Below, one piece after another: positions 23,013 to 31,798 of a stretch of DNA of 34,803 nucleotides (its first letter is position 1; each line of letters starts with the position of its first letter). Origin of the DNA: Lachnospiraceae bacterium (GTDB taxonomy: Bacteria; Bacillota; Clostridia; Lachnospirales; Lachnospiraceae). Where the stretch lies: contig JAILQQ010000239.1 of assembly GCA_024698885.1 (NCBI GenBank), positions 1 through 34,803 of the forward strand, in the 5' to 3' direction. Both the position numbers and the translations under genes were made by a program. The notes under the pieces are model-generated. The model was not told the origin of the DNA and ran no database searches. It saw only the letters and a program-made list of their open reading frames with translations.

Positions 23013-23041
23013 ATTCTACTTTCTTTTTCCGATTTTGGCAA
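23013..23041 (-). promoter_or_regulatory. Promoter of the coiled-coil/SEC-C/thrS transcript
   Basis: Minus strand TTGCCA (23036-23041), 17 bp, TAGAAT (23013-23018), about 47 nt before the ATG at 22966. Good spacing and five of six consensus bases in each box. Confidence 0.75.
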
Positions 23042-23090
23042 GTCATGCTTTCTTCCTGTCTCATCGGTTCCGATCAGGCGCATGTTCCCC

Positions 23091-23272
23091 CGGGCCGCGC
23101 GAGGGATGCCATACTGCCGAAAAACGATTCAGAACCGTTTTGACCGGAGGTGAGATCCGTTCCGAAACAGTTAGGCCCGAGGGCTCTTCCCGAGGGTCTT
23201 ACTGTTTCGTGAACTAGCTCACCGGAGGGAAGGTTCGTTTTGAGGCAGTATCGGACATCCCGGGAGCGGCAG
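23091..23272. repeat. Imperfect inverted repeat of about 180 bp
   Basis: Outer arms: GGGATGCCATACTGCC (23103-23118) and GGCAGTATCGGACATCCC (23244-23261). Middle: CCGGAGGTGAG (23144-23154) and CTCACCGG (23218-23225), with ACG...AACC / GGTTCG in between. Inner: CGAAACAGT (23163-23171) and ACTGTTTCG (23201-23209), then AGGCCC/GGGTCT and GGG/CCC around CTCTT. The whole block folds into one long hairpin. It fills the 345-bp spacer between holA and the coiled-coil gene together with the promoter at 23013; no gene was found in it. It is unrelated in sequence to the triple-hairpin element. Confidence 0.85.
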
Positions 23273-23311
23273 AGAAACAGGAAAACGGGATCATGCGCCG
23301 GATCGGCACTA

Positions 23312-24289
23312 TCACCCTGTCAGTTCAAAGATCAGGAGCTCCACGCTCATCACCTCGTGAAGACGCCCGCGCTTTACCGCCTCATCATACGCGGCGCATT
23401 TTTCGAGGATATGCAGAAGCTCCTCCTCCCGGTAACGGGACGCGCTCTGCAGGCTTTTTTTCACCGCATAGGGGTGCAGCTTCTCGCGTTTTGCGATCTC
23501 ATCCTGCGAAAAACCCTCCTGCTTAAGCCCCCGCACCGTAAGGAGCCTCGCGAACTGCCCGCCGATCAGGCTTAAGATCTTCATCGGCGGCTCCTTCAGG
23601 GAAAGTAGATCATAGTAGGCATCCAGTGCCTCCTTCCGCTTTTTCAGAACGATATCCTCGATCATCTCAAAGATCCTGTCCTCTGTCTGCACCGTGCAGA
23701 TCGTCCTGACGTCCGCTTCGGTGATCTCGCCCTGGGAAAGGCAGTAGGCGATCAGCTTGTCCAGCTCGTTTGACATTGTCTGCATGTCGGAATGCACCTG
23801 AAGCAGAAACAGCGTCAGCGCCGACCGTCTCAACTTTAATCCCGCTTCGGTCACGCGGCCGGCGATCCACCGCTCCAGTACCTCGTCGGACGGCTTCGTA
23901 AACTGCACGATGCGCCCGTGCTTCTGGATCGCTTTATAGAGTGCCTTGCGCTTATCCACCTTTTCCTGGTTAAAGATCAGACAGCATTCTGACGGCACCT
24001 CGCCCATAAAAGCGGAAAGCCCGTCGCTGTCTCCCTCAAAGGCCCCGGAATCCTCAATAAAGACCACGCGCCTGTCGGCCATGAACGGCATGGTATTGGC
24101 AAAATCGATGATCTCCTCTGTCGGAAGCTCCTTTCCCGTAAAGGTTGCCACGTTCAGGGTATCCTCCGGCCGGCAAAGCGCTTTTTTCAGCTTGTTGCGG
24201 TACTGAAGCCGCAGATAACCCTCTTCGCCGGTCAGAAGATAGATCCTCGCAAACTCGCCTGTTTTGATATCCTCATCAATACTGTTCAT
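23312..24289 (-). CDS. holA: DNA polymerase III delta subunit
   Basis: 325 residues. Delta opens the beta clamp within the clamp loader. Motifs: YLLTGEEGYLRLQYRNKLKKAL at the N-terminus, a degenerate Walker region, FMADRRVVFIEDSGAF, and the C-terminal DNA_pol3_delta part LDKLIAYCLSQGEITEADVRTI with FEMIEDIVLKKRKEALDAYYDLL and MKILSLIGGQFARLL. The lengths and order fit bacterial HolA. The ATG overlaps the stop of the CapA-type gene by one base (TAATG), so translation is coupled. The gene rpsT, which often follows holA, is not here; a large inverted repeat follows instead. Confidence 0.93.
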   Translation of the reverse strand: MNSIDEDIKTGEFARIYLLTGEEGYLRLQYRNKLKKALCRPEDTLNVATFTGKELPTEEIIDFANTMPFMADRRVVFIEDSGAFEGDSDGLSAFMGEVPSECCLIFNQEKVDKRKALYKAIQKHGRIVQFTKPSDEVLERWIAGRVTEAGLKLRRSALTLFLLQVHSDMQTMSNELDKLIAYCLSQGEITEADVRTICTVQTEDRIFEMIEDIVLKKRKEALDAYYDLLSLKEPPMKILSLIGGQFARLLTVRGLKQEGFSQDEIAKREKLHPYAVKKSLQSASRYREEELLHILEKCAAYDEAVKRGRLHEVMSVELLIFELTG

Positions 24290-26067
24290 TATTCCTCCAC
24301 CCCGGAAAGGTCCAGGAATTCCTCGGATACATGATCCTTCAGGATCTCAAGGATCCGGTCATAGCTGTAGTCGGGGTCACGGTAGGCCTTCCGGTTTGCG
24401 GTCGCCTCTTCCCGTGAGTAATCCGCAAGGAACCGCACTCTCGGCTCATGATAATAGGGGCCGTAAGTCGTTACCGTGGGAATGAGCCTTGCCTCCCGGA
24501 TCGATACCTGGCAGCGGTTTTCCTTTTTCGTACAGTCAAGCCGGCAGGAAAGCGTCACCCCCGTCAGGGCCGCCGTATATTTCATGGAAGAGATAAAATT
24601 GCCGAGACTGTAACAGACAAGCGCCCTTCTGCCGTCCTTTGTCTGAAACCACTGCGCGTCCTGCACCACATGCGGGTGCGTGCCGATCACAAGGTCCGCT
24701 CCCCAGTCGCACAGGGTCCGGGCCGTACTCCGCTTATCATCCGTGATCTGATGCGAGCCCTCCGTTCCGAAATGGCAGCTGACGATCACAAAATCCGCCT
24801 GTTCTCTCGCTTTCTGCAGCTGTTTTCGGATCCGGTCCGTTTCCGATAGATAGATCACGCTCCACTGTGCCCCCTCCGGCGTTTCGATATCATTCGTCCC
24901 GTAGGTATACCCGAGAAACGCGATCCTTACGCCCTGACAGTCAAAGCAGGGAACGGGATCCTTTTCTGTCGCGGCAAACAGGCCGCAGGTCAGGATCTCT
25001 CCCTTTTTCTGCTGTGAGAGTTTCTCCCAGAAAGCCTCCGTTGCCTGAAGGCCTTTAAGCCCCTGATCGTAAATATGGTTATTGGACAGATTGAAAACGT
25101 TAAACCCGCAGGCGGCAAGCGCTTCCGCGCAGGCGCCGGGGGTTGAAAAATACGGATAATCAGAGGGCGGCAGCGTATCGCTTACGAGAGTCTCCATGTT
25201 GATAAAGCACAGGTCCTGCTGCCTGAAAAAATCTGCCGTATCCTCATAGGCATAGGAAAAGTCATACAAAGACGCAGGTTCCGTATCCGCGGACAGGGCC
25301 CGCTCCTTGGCCGCCTTCCAGATGGACTCATGGATCAGGTTATCGCCGCATGCCGCAAAGCGGATACTGATCTTTTCTTCCTTCTCATCATCCTCTGCCC
25401 GGGCAGCCGGCGAAGTCTTCTCCTCTGCCGTATTCCGCGGTGAAAAAGGCTTTTCCCCTTCATTAAGCCGCATCAGTCCCCAGGTACGCCAATACCAGTC
25501 CGTTTCCTCTCCTCCGGCATGGGAAACAGTCAGAACGCCCTGTTCATCCAGGGACAGCGCCGTCACCTCCATCCCCAGGGCCGACGTGACCCATAGCGGA
25601 TCCAGGCGGTAATCGTAGCTTTCCTTCCAGCCGTATACGCCGATATGCTGGGACCAGTCGCGGTCATTTTGCTTGATCCAGAAGGGCAGATGCTCCTTAA
25701 AGCTGCCGTGGCGCCAGAAAAGCAGGATCAGCTCGTTTACGCCGTCATGATTGATATCTCCGGTCAGGAAATCGGAAACAAGGGCTCCCTCCGGGGATTC
25801 CCAGACCGGCTTTTCCGCAAGGGATACCGTGACCTTTTTTCCGCTCAGACGGATATCGGCCTGTTCCGACGCAAACAGACAGCTCTCCTCCTTTTCCTCC
25901 CAGGTGATAAACGAAGGCAGGAAAAAGCCCCGGTACCAGAGCGCGTAAAGAAGAAGTACGGTCACAAAAATGGCTGCCGAAAGAAACAGCAGCCATTTTA
26001 TGATATTCTTATGCCTTAATATGCGGCTCAATATTCGTCGGGAAGCACACGGAAGCTTTCCGTCCAT
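24289..26067 (-). CDS. Membrane-anchored CapA-family protein
   Basis: About 592 residues. A single N-terminal membrane helix (WLLFLSAAIFVTVLLLYALW) anchors it outside. Residues of about 60-220 form an extra domain with GDINHDGVNELILLFWRHG, an FG-GAP/VCBS-like calcium motif. The C-terminal CapA (PGA_cap) domain has RFAACGDNLIHES, CFINMETLVSD, NLSNNHIYDQGLKGLQ, SCHFGTEGSHQ, DLVIGTHPHVVQDAQW and YSLGNFISSM, which build the metallophosphatase-like metal site. CapA proteins take part in poly-gamma-glutamate capsule export or wall-associated hydrolysis, but capB/capC are absent. It overlaps the DUF3160-like gene by 40 nt, and no clear ribosome site is seen, so the exact start is uncertain and coupling is likely. 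Confidence 0.85.
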   Translation of the reverse strand: MDGKLPCASRRILSRILRHKNIIKWLLFLSAAIFVTVLLLYALWYRGFFLPSFITWEEKEESCLFASEQADIRLSGKKVTVSLAEKPVWESPEGALVSDFLTGDINHDGVNELILLFWRHGSFKEHLPFWIKQNDRDWSQHIGVYGWKESYDYRLDPLWVTSALGMEVTALSLDEQGVLTVSHAGGEETDWYWRTWGLMRLNEGEKPFSPRNTAEEKTSPAARAEDDEKEEKISIRFAACGDNLIHESIWKAAKERALSADTEPASLYDFSYAYEDTADFFRQQDLCFINMETLVSDTLPPSDYPYFSTPGACAEALAACGFNVFNLSNNHIYDQGLKGLQATEAFWEKLSQQKKGEILTCGLFAATEKDPVPCFDCQGVRIAFLGYTYGTNDIETPEGAQWSVIYLSETDRIRKQLQKAREQADFVIVSCHFGTEGSHQITDDKRSTARTLCDWGADLVIGTHPHVVQDAQWFQTKDGRRALVCYSLGNFISSMKYTAALTGVTLSCRLDCTKKENRCQVSIREARLIPTVTTYGPYYHEPRVRFLADYSREEATANRKAYRDPDYSYDRILEILKDHVSEEFLDLSGVEE

Positions 26068-28331
26068 ACCGGCTGCGTGATCTGGTCGTTATACTTGTCA
26101 TAGTATTCGCCGGTCTCATCCCACTCGACGCCGATGATCTTTCTCCACTCGCCGTCGGTCAGGCGGTTCTCCATGGGCCAGGTAAACTCATAGAAGGGGA
26201 ATACCGCTCCTTCCGCGATCTTCAGCTTGCCGTCCACCTCGATCACGACATACATGAGGGCCGGATTGCCCGTACCGAGTTCGAGGACGGATCCGTTCGG
26301 ATCGGTAGCAACGTCCACCACTAAGGACGCGGGGAATTCATAGGACGAGAAATACTCGTTCTCCGCTTCATCCCGTTTCGCCACCTGCCAGAAGTGCTCG
26401 ATCTGACCGCCGAAATCACGGATCAGCTCATACTCCTCATCCGAAAGCAGCTCGCCCTTAAGCTCCTTCTCCGACATGATCCTGAGCTTGTCGGCTAACT
26501 CCTCCAAACGGACCAGATCGGAACGGCTTCCGTTCTCAAGCAGATTGAAGTATTCAAAGCCTTCCCTGGTCGCCTGCACTAATGCCTTTAACCGGGCAAA
26601 GACCTCGGGCTCCGGTTCCACATAACCGCGGTCGTCACGCACCTCCGGTTCATCGCCGCCGTCACCCATTTCCGCCATGATCTGCTTGGCGTAGAGTATC
26701 GTATCATGCTTCAGCTCCGTATAGCTGCCGAGGAAGCTGGTCAGATTCTTTTTATCCCATTCCTCACTCTGCATAAAGCTCGGATAGCCCTCTCCCTTGC
26801 TGGTCAAAAGCGGCCGCAGCGTATTGAGCCACTGGGAGGAAAGGCTGGCGTTCCAGGTGCTTTCGGGCGCCTCCGCCACCATCTGCTGCATATTCTTCAG
26901 GTTATCTTCGTAGTTTGCGTAATCCATATTGCCTTCGTCCTCAAGGATCTTCACCGCGGCTTCGGAACCGAAAGCAGCCGGGATATCCAGGGCATCCGGC
27001 AGCATTCTCAGATCGCCCATGGAATTTTCCATTACGGAGCGGTAAATAAGTGCCCCGAAGATCGAAGCATCGATGGTAAAGCGCTGTCCCATAAAGCGGA
27101 AGCCGGTATTCTTCGCCCGTACCTCTTCATCACTGTCTGCCATATACACCGGTACGGAATTGATCCGCGGTGGAGGCAGCTGATCGGTCAGCTCATGATA
27201 GGCCTCATAGCCCTTTTCGTCCCCGATCAGATCCTCTGCCGAAACATTCTTTCCGAAAACACTCTCCACGATCGGCGCGTATTCATAGATACCGCTGTCG
27301 TCCGAGGTTCCCGCCACGAAAGCGGTTACCTGATAGACTCTTTCCCAGTCCTTCTTCAGCTCCTCATCCTGCAGTAACAGCGTGATCAGAAGAGCCGCGC
27401 GGTTAAGCTTCTCGCTTTTCTGGCTAAAGCCCATCCGTCCGTACCACATCATTGCCTTGAAATATTTCTTCAGGGTTTCGTCGGTATCATAATAGCCCCG
27501 GGGCTTATACTGGGAGAAATCCTCCTGGCTGTCAAATATGGCGCTGTAGTCGATCCCGTCCGCCTTCTCGATCTTTGAAAGATCCGCTTCCACAAACTCC
27601 TCTGCCTCTGCCGGAATCTCCGTCCGCGGGTTATAGATCGCGCAGGGCACCGCGAAGAATGCCATATTCGTCAGCGCTGCCTCCTCCCATTCGGTTCCCT
27701 TTAAGGTCTCGTACTGCTCCTTTGCGCCTTCTAAAAGCTCCTCGCTCAGATCCGCGATGATGTCGCTCAGTTCATTCTGCTCGGTCCTCTTTAACAGATA
27801 GGCAAAGTAGAGATGGTAGGTATGCAGCATCGCGTCTACCGTAATAAAGTTCGGGATATAGTCATAGCGGTTCGGTTCATAGAGATCAAAGAACTCGTCA
27901 CCGCCCCACGGCATCACCACGAAATTGTTCTTCGAAAGCTTCGTTAACACAGCATCGTTCAGATACGAATACTGGTCTATATTGATGACATTGCTGAAAT
28001 CCGGCTCTACCGTATAGGCGGGAAGCGCGGGCTTTACGTCATCATAAACGATCTTCAGAAAACCGCCGACCAAGGAAGGCCGTTCCGACAGCATGATCTC
28101 GCTCAGATTTTCCGTCGTTTCCTCTTCTGTCTCCGGAGCAGGCGTTTCTTCCGTCACCTTGGCGGATTTCTTCTCTTCTTCGGGAGCCTGCACCTCCCCT
28201 TCCTCTAAGACCGCCACGTTATCCGGTACGCCGCCGCAGCCGGCAAGCGTCGGAAGCAATAGCGAGACGCTCAGGAAAAGAGCACCGAAACGCTTCCAAA
28301 AGGCTCTGCTTTGATTTCCGTTTTTGATCAT
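26028..28331 (-). CDS. DUF3160-like lipoprotein
   Basis: 767 residues. The start at 28331 has AGGAGG 10 nt upstream. The signal peptide LFLSVSLLLPTLAGCGG places a lipidated Cys near residue 32. An acidic, probably flexible stretch follows (to about 90), then a large domain I recognise as DUF3160-like: FVVMPWGGDEFFDLYEPNRYD, NFITVDAMLHTYHLYFAYLLK, MMWYGRMGF, RFMGQRFTIDASIFGALIY and VDVATDPNGSVLELGTGNPALMYVV. The function of this family is unknown; it is a surface protein here. It is the first gene of the transcript leading to the CapA-like gene and holA, driven by a promoter overlapping the end of the upstream gene (28381-28409). Confidence 0.85.
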   Translation of the reverse strand: MIKNGNQSRAFWKRFGALFLSVSLLLPTLAGCGGVPDNVAVLEEGEVQAPEEEKKSAKVTEETPAPETEEETTENLSEIMLSERPSLVGGFLKIVYDDVKPALPAYTVEPDFSNVINIDQYSYLNDAVLTKLSKNNFVVMPWGGDEFFDLYEPNRYDYIPNFITVDAMLHTYHLYFAYLLKRTEQNELSDIIADLSEELLEGAKEQYETLKGTEWEEAALTNMAFFAVPCAIYNPRTEIPAEAEEFVEADLSKIEKADGIDYSAIFDSQEDFSQYKPRGYYDTDETLKKYFKAMMWYGRMGFSQKSEKLNRAALLITLLLQDEELKKDWERVYQVTAFVAGTSDDSGIYEYAPIVESVFGKNVSAEDLIGDEKGYEAYHELTDQLPPPRINSVPVYMADSDEEVRAKNTGFRFMGQRFTIDASIFGALIYRSVMENSMGDLRMLPDALDIPAAFGSEAAVKILEDEGNMDYANYEDNLKNMQQMVAEAPESTWNASLSSQWLNTLRPLLTSKGEGYPSFMQSEEWDKKNLTSFLGSYTELKHDTILYAKQIMAEMGDGGDEPEVRDDRGYVEPEPEVFARLKALVQATREGFEYFNLLENGSRSDLVRLEELADKLRIMSEKELKGELLSDEEYELIRDFGGQIEHFWQVAKRDEAENEYFSSYEFPASLVVDVATDPNGSVLELGTGNPALMYVVIEVDGKLKIAEGAVFPFYEFTWPMENRLTDGEWRKIIGVEWDETGEYYDKYNDQITQPVWTESFRVLPDEY

Positions 28332-28380
28332 TTTCCGATATCCTCCTTTCAAAGCTGAAATTGGATTTCCTCTTTTTCCT

Positions 28381-28409
28381 ATCATACCATTTCGCCGGAA
28401 AAATTTCTA
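28381..28409 (-). promoter_or_regulatory. Promoter of the DUF3160-capA-holA transcript
   Basis: Minus strand TAGAAA (28404-28409), 17 bp, TATGAT (28381-28386) preceded by TGG (extended -10). The -35 box overlaps the stop codon of the TPR gene. Fit is moderate. Confidence 0.6.
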
Positions 28410-31400
28410 CAGCATTTCATTCTCCGCATAGGAAAGATAGATCCTTGCGTTCTGATGATTATAATCAAGCCCGATCACCTTCCGAAGCTCTTTTGCGGCT
28501 TCCTCCTTCTCAAAAAGCCCGAGGTGGGCAAGGCCCATCAGATAATGGCAGTGCGCCTCGTTCTTACAATTCATGTCATCATCAAAGATCAGGAAATCCG
28601 GCAGCGAAACCGCGAAATAATCGTTCTTCACTTCATCCCGGATATGTCTCTCGCCGTAATCCATCAGCTTGTTGAAACAGGCGTGCGCCTTTCTCTTTTC
28701 CTCAGCGTCCGTCCCGCCGGAAAGCTCCCAGAGTTTGCGGTGGGCAAAGCCCTTATAGAGGATCATATCCGCCGGCTGATCATAGTAGTAGAGCATGCCG
28801 GCCGGCTCATCCTGTCCGAGGGTCGCAAGCCGGTATTCCCGCAGAGCGCCCTCTCTGTCCCCGGCGTGTTCCCGGACAATGCCGAGGTAGTAATGGATAT
28901 GATTGTCCTTTGTGCCCTCAAGCCTTCCTTCTCCGAGATTTTCCGGATATTCAAGCGCTTTTTCAAGGAGCTCCTCTGCTGCCGCATCATCCCCGGAGAG
29001 CAGCTTTTTCTTGGCCTGCTCCAAAAGGGATATCTTATACTGGCCGGATATGCGGCCCTCGGCTCCCTCCCACGGTCTGAAGTGGCAGGACATGATCGTA
29101 TCATAGGCTTTTTCGTAAGAACCGGAAAGATTGTAAAGCGTCACAAGCTCAAGCATCACGTCATCCCGTTCTCTGATGATATCCATATGCGCTTCATAGT
29201 TACGGAGCCTTTCCGCAAAGGGAACGGACAGCTTCTTATAAAGCTGATCAAGCTCCAGAAAGACTCTGGCATCCGTTTCATCCAGGAAAAACGCCTTCTC
29301 AAGCGCCTTCTTTGCTTCTTCGGGCGCATGCTTCTTATTATAGTAATAGAGTGCGAGGTTTCTGTGTACTGTCGGGAAGGCTCCGTCTAAGGATACGGAT
29401 TTTTCCCAGAGGGAAGCGGCCTTTTCAAACTGAAGCTTGTCATAGTAGAGATTTCCGAGATAATAGAAGGCTTTGGCGCCCTCCGGATTCAGACTGATCG
29501 CCACCTCAAGCACCGGGATATCCTCAAGCTTGTTCGGGAAGCACCGGGCGGGATCCGCCTGCTCGGCCTCCGCAAACGCCTTCACCGCGTCATTGTCCCG
29601 TCTCAGACAATGCAGATAATATGCCCTGTAGTAAAGCATCATCGGCGCCCTGCTGCCGCAGGCGGAAAGAACCGCGATCGCCTGCTCAAACTGCCCGCTT
29701 TCCGCGTAATCCCTGGCGATCATCAGGAAATGCTCATGAAAATCTCTGGAGAGCTTCTTAAGCTCCATTAATACTTCATTATCCTCCGTCAGGGTATAGA
29801 GCTCGAAACGCGACAGATAATCAAAATGATCGATCGAAAGATTCTCCCGGATCAGAGCCTCTGCTTCCTCTTTTCGTCCGAGAAGCCGTAAGATCGACGC
29901 TTTTAAGCCCCTGGCCTTGATATTGTGCCAATTCTTGTAAAGCCCCTTCTCGCACAGTAAAAGCGCCTCTTCGTATTCCCCCCGCCTGAGGGCGATACAG
30001 GCCAGATAATAATAGGCCATTTCCTGCTGTTCATTGCTCCAGCAGGCCTTATAGAAGGCATCATAGGCTTCATCGAACCGCTCCTCGTAAAACAGGGCCA
30101 GTCCGAGATCATAATAGCACTCGCTGTTGTAGGGGTTCGGGCTCCGCCAGGTGGCGCGTTTGACCGCGTTCCTAAAATACCCCTCCGCTTCCTTAAAGAG
30201 ACCGCGCCGCAGTAAAAGCATCCCGTAGGCGTTATTGATCCGCATATCCAGGGGATCCCGTTTGAGCCCCTCCAGATAATAGGGATCCGGCAGATAGGTG
30301 GCGTGGCGGTGCTGTTCGATATGCTGTGCCGTCAGCAGAAGCTCCTCGTTCGTCCGAAGCTCCGCCGGGTCCTTTGCCGCCTCTCCGGGCAGGGCCTGTT
30401 TGGGGATCTCCTGCTCCTTTGCCTGATAGGCTACAAGCTCCTCTCCCGCTTCATCGAAAACACGTACCAAAAGCGCTGTCTCATCCTTCGTTCCTGTCGG
30501 ATAGACCCGTTCCAGGATATCTGTCGGCGAAAGCGTAACGGTTTCCTCGTGGATGCGCTTTCCGTTCTCCCAAACGGAAACGCGGGCATTTTCGGTCTGC
30601 GAGGTGGCATAAACCGTCACATGCAGACCGTCCTCCTTAAGCTCACTGTTGAGTGCGGCCCGGATCGTTGCGTTTTTCACATAGCCCGCCTTTTTATAGG
30701 GCATGAAATACTGCCGGAAGGTCTTTTCCTCAAAGGGCTTGAGCCAGGAGAAATCCGGCTGGTTCTCCGTATAAACGCCGGTCATCAGTTCAATATACGG
30801 GCCGTCTGCATCCGTCAAATTTCTGTCCCAGGCCTTGCCGAAATCACCGTTTCCCCAGGTCCACTGCTTCTTTCCGGGCGAATAATGATGATCCGCCACA
30901 TGCAGAAGGCCCGCTTCCTTTCCGTAATCATAGCCGCCTACAAAATTATAATCGGAATGCTCCGCCATATACGAGGTGGGCACCGGGATATTCTTATACC
31001 GGGAAATATCCACGCCCTCACTGTAGTCATGCTTATAGTAGACGCCCTTGGCGATAGGGAAGCGGGATACGTCACGTTTTCCGTGATCCATCACGAAATG
31101 CACATCCGGCGGAAATACGGACTGTGTATCGTCGTTGACGGAAACCGCCGGATTGGCCCACCATAAGAAGGTCTGGGGAAGGTTCGTCCGGTTATAGAGC
31201 TGTCCCTTGATCTCAATATAGGCTTTGCCGGGATACAGGGTGAAGGACTGAATAGCCTTCGTGCCGTACATCTGATCCACGTCATGACAGACCACCGACC
31301 TGCTGCCGTCCGGATGCTCCTTCAGAACATAGTCCACCGGCATATAGGTCGTCGGCCTGTGATGCTGCGGCCAGTTAAACTCGATGCCGCCGGAGATCCA

Positions 31401-31727
31401 CGGCCCCAAAAGGCCTACCAGGGCAGGCTTTATGGACTGATTATAATATATGAAATCATAATTGTTGGTCTTATCTAAGGCCCTCTGGATCCGGCCGCCA
31501 AGCTGAGGCATCACCATCACCTTCAGATATTCGTTTTCCAGATAGACCACACGCCAGGTTTTATCCTTTTTTTCGCGGCTGATCTTTTCGATCGTCGGAT
31601 AGGGATAAACCTTTCCGGAGCTTCCCTGATAAACCCTTTTTTCCAGAAACATCGGGTTTTTATCGGCCTCGCCGATCTCATACGTAGGGATGATGACATC
31701 CTCTTCCCAAACCTTAACTTCACTCAT
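28407..31727 (-). CDS. DUF5107 and TPR repeat protein, 1106 aa
   Basis: A very large soluble protein without signal peptide. The N-terminal 380 residues match the DUF5107 type: LENEYLKVMVMPQLGGRIQRALDK, WISGGIEFNWPQHHRPTTYMP, YNRTNLPQTFLWWANPAVSVND and GNGDFGKAWDRNLTDADGPYIELMTGVYTENQPDFSW, a beta-rich galactose-mutarotase-like fold that suggests sugar binding. From about residue 470 onward it is built of TPR-like helical pairs, e.g. YLEGLKRDPLDMRINNAYGM, NPYNSECYYDLGLALFYEERFDEAYDAFYKA and KAFYYLGNLYYDKLQFEKAASLWEKSV. AAGGAGG lies 8 nt before the ATG. It is divergent from an AraC gene with only 71 nt between starts, so it is probably controlled by it. It may be a cytoplasmic enzyme or sensor for a carbohydrate; the activity is not known to me. 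Confidence 0.85.
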   Translation of the reverse strand: MSEVKVWEEDVIIPTYEIGEADKNPMFLEKRVYQGSSGKVYPYPTIEKISREKKDKTWRVVYLENEYLKVMVMPQLGGRIQRALDKTNNYDFIYYNQSIKPALVGLLGPWISGGIEFNWPQHHRPTTYMPVDYVLKEHPDGSRSVVCHDVDQMYGTKAIQSFTLYPGKAYIEIKGQLYNRTNLPQTFLWWANPAVSVNDDTQSVFPPDVHFVMDHGKRDVSRFPIAKGVYYKHDYSEGVDISRYKNIPVPTSYMAEHSDYNFVGGYDYGKEAGLLHVADHHYSPGKKQWTWGNGDFGKAWDRNLTDADGPYIELMTGVYTENQPDFSWLKPFEEKTFRQYFMPYKKAGYVKNATIRAALNSELKEDGLHVTVYATSQTENARVSVWENGKRIHEETVTLSPTDILERVYPTGTKDETALLVRVFDEAGEELVAYQAKEQEIPKQALPGEAAKDPAELRTNEELLLTAQHIEQHRHATYLPDPYYLEGLKRDPLDMRINNAYGMLLLRRGLFKEAEGYFRNAVKRATWRSPNPYNSECYYDLGLALFYEERFDEAYDAFYKACWSNEQQEMAYYYLACIALRRGEYEEALLLCEKGLYKNWHNIKARGLKASILRLLGRKEEAEALIRENLSIDHFDYLSRFELYTLTEDNEVLMELKKLSRDFHEHFLMIARDYAESGQFEQAIAVLSACGSRAPMMLYYRAYYLHCLRRDNDAVKAFAEAEQADPARCFPNKLEDIPVLEVAISLNPEGAKAFYYLGNLYYDKLQFEKAASLWEKSVSLDGAFPTVHRNLALYYYNKKHAPEEAKKALEKAFFLDETDARVFLELDQLYKKLSVPFAERLRNYEAHMDIIRERDDVMLELVTLYNLSGSYEKAYDTIMSCHFRPWEGAEGRISGQYKISLLEQAKKKLLSGDDAAAEELLEKALEYPENLGEGRLEGTKDNHIHYYLGIVREHAGDREGALREYRLATLGQDEPAGMLYYYDQPADMILYKGFAHRKLWELSGGTDAEEKRKAHACFNKLMDYGERHIRDEVKNDYFAVSLPDFLIFDDDMNCKNEAHCHYLMGLAHLGLFEKEEAAKELRKVIGLDYNHQNARIYLSYAENEML

Positions 31728-31771
31728 GATAGTAGCCTCCTTCCCTCCTGTACTTTTCAGAAAAAATCAGC

Positions 31772-31777
31772 TATACT
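31772..31777 (+). promoter_or_regulatory. Possible -10 box for the second araC-type gene
   Basis: TATACT about 22 nt before the ATG at 31799, with TGTACT 17 bp upstream as a weak -35 box. The leader would be very short. The 71-nt divergent gap must also hold the promoter of the DUF5107 gene, which I could not locate with confidence. Confidence 0.4.
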
Positions 31778-31798
31778 GAAAGTTCAGGAGGATCACCA

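Noticed and set aside
21849..23041. T-box riboswitch controlling thrS
   Set aside because: I looked for a long structured leader with the T-box sequence before the SEC-C gene and before the coiled-coil gene and did not see one; a model search would be decisive.
23080..23311. rpsT or a tRNA gene after holA
   Set aside because: The spacer folds as one long hairpin and has no S20-like reading frame or cloverleaf with CCA end.
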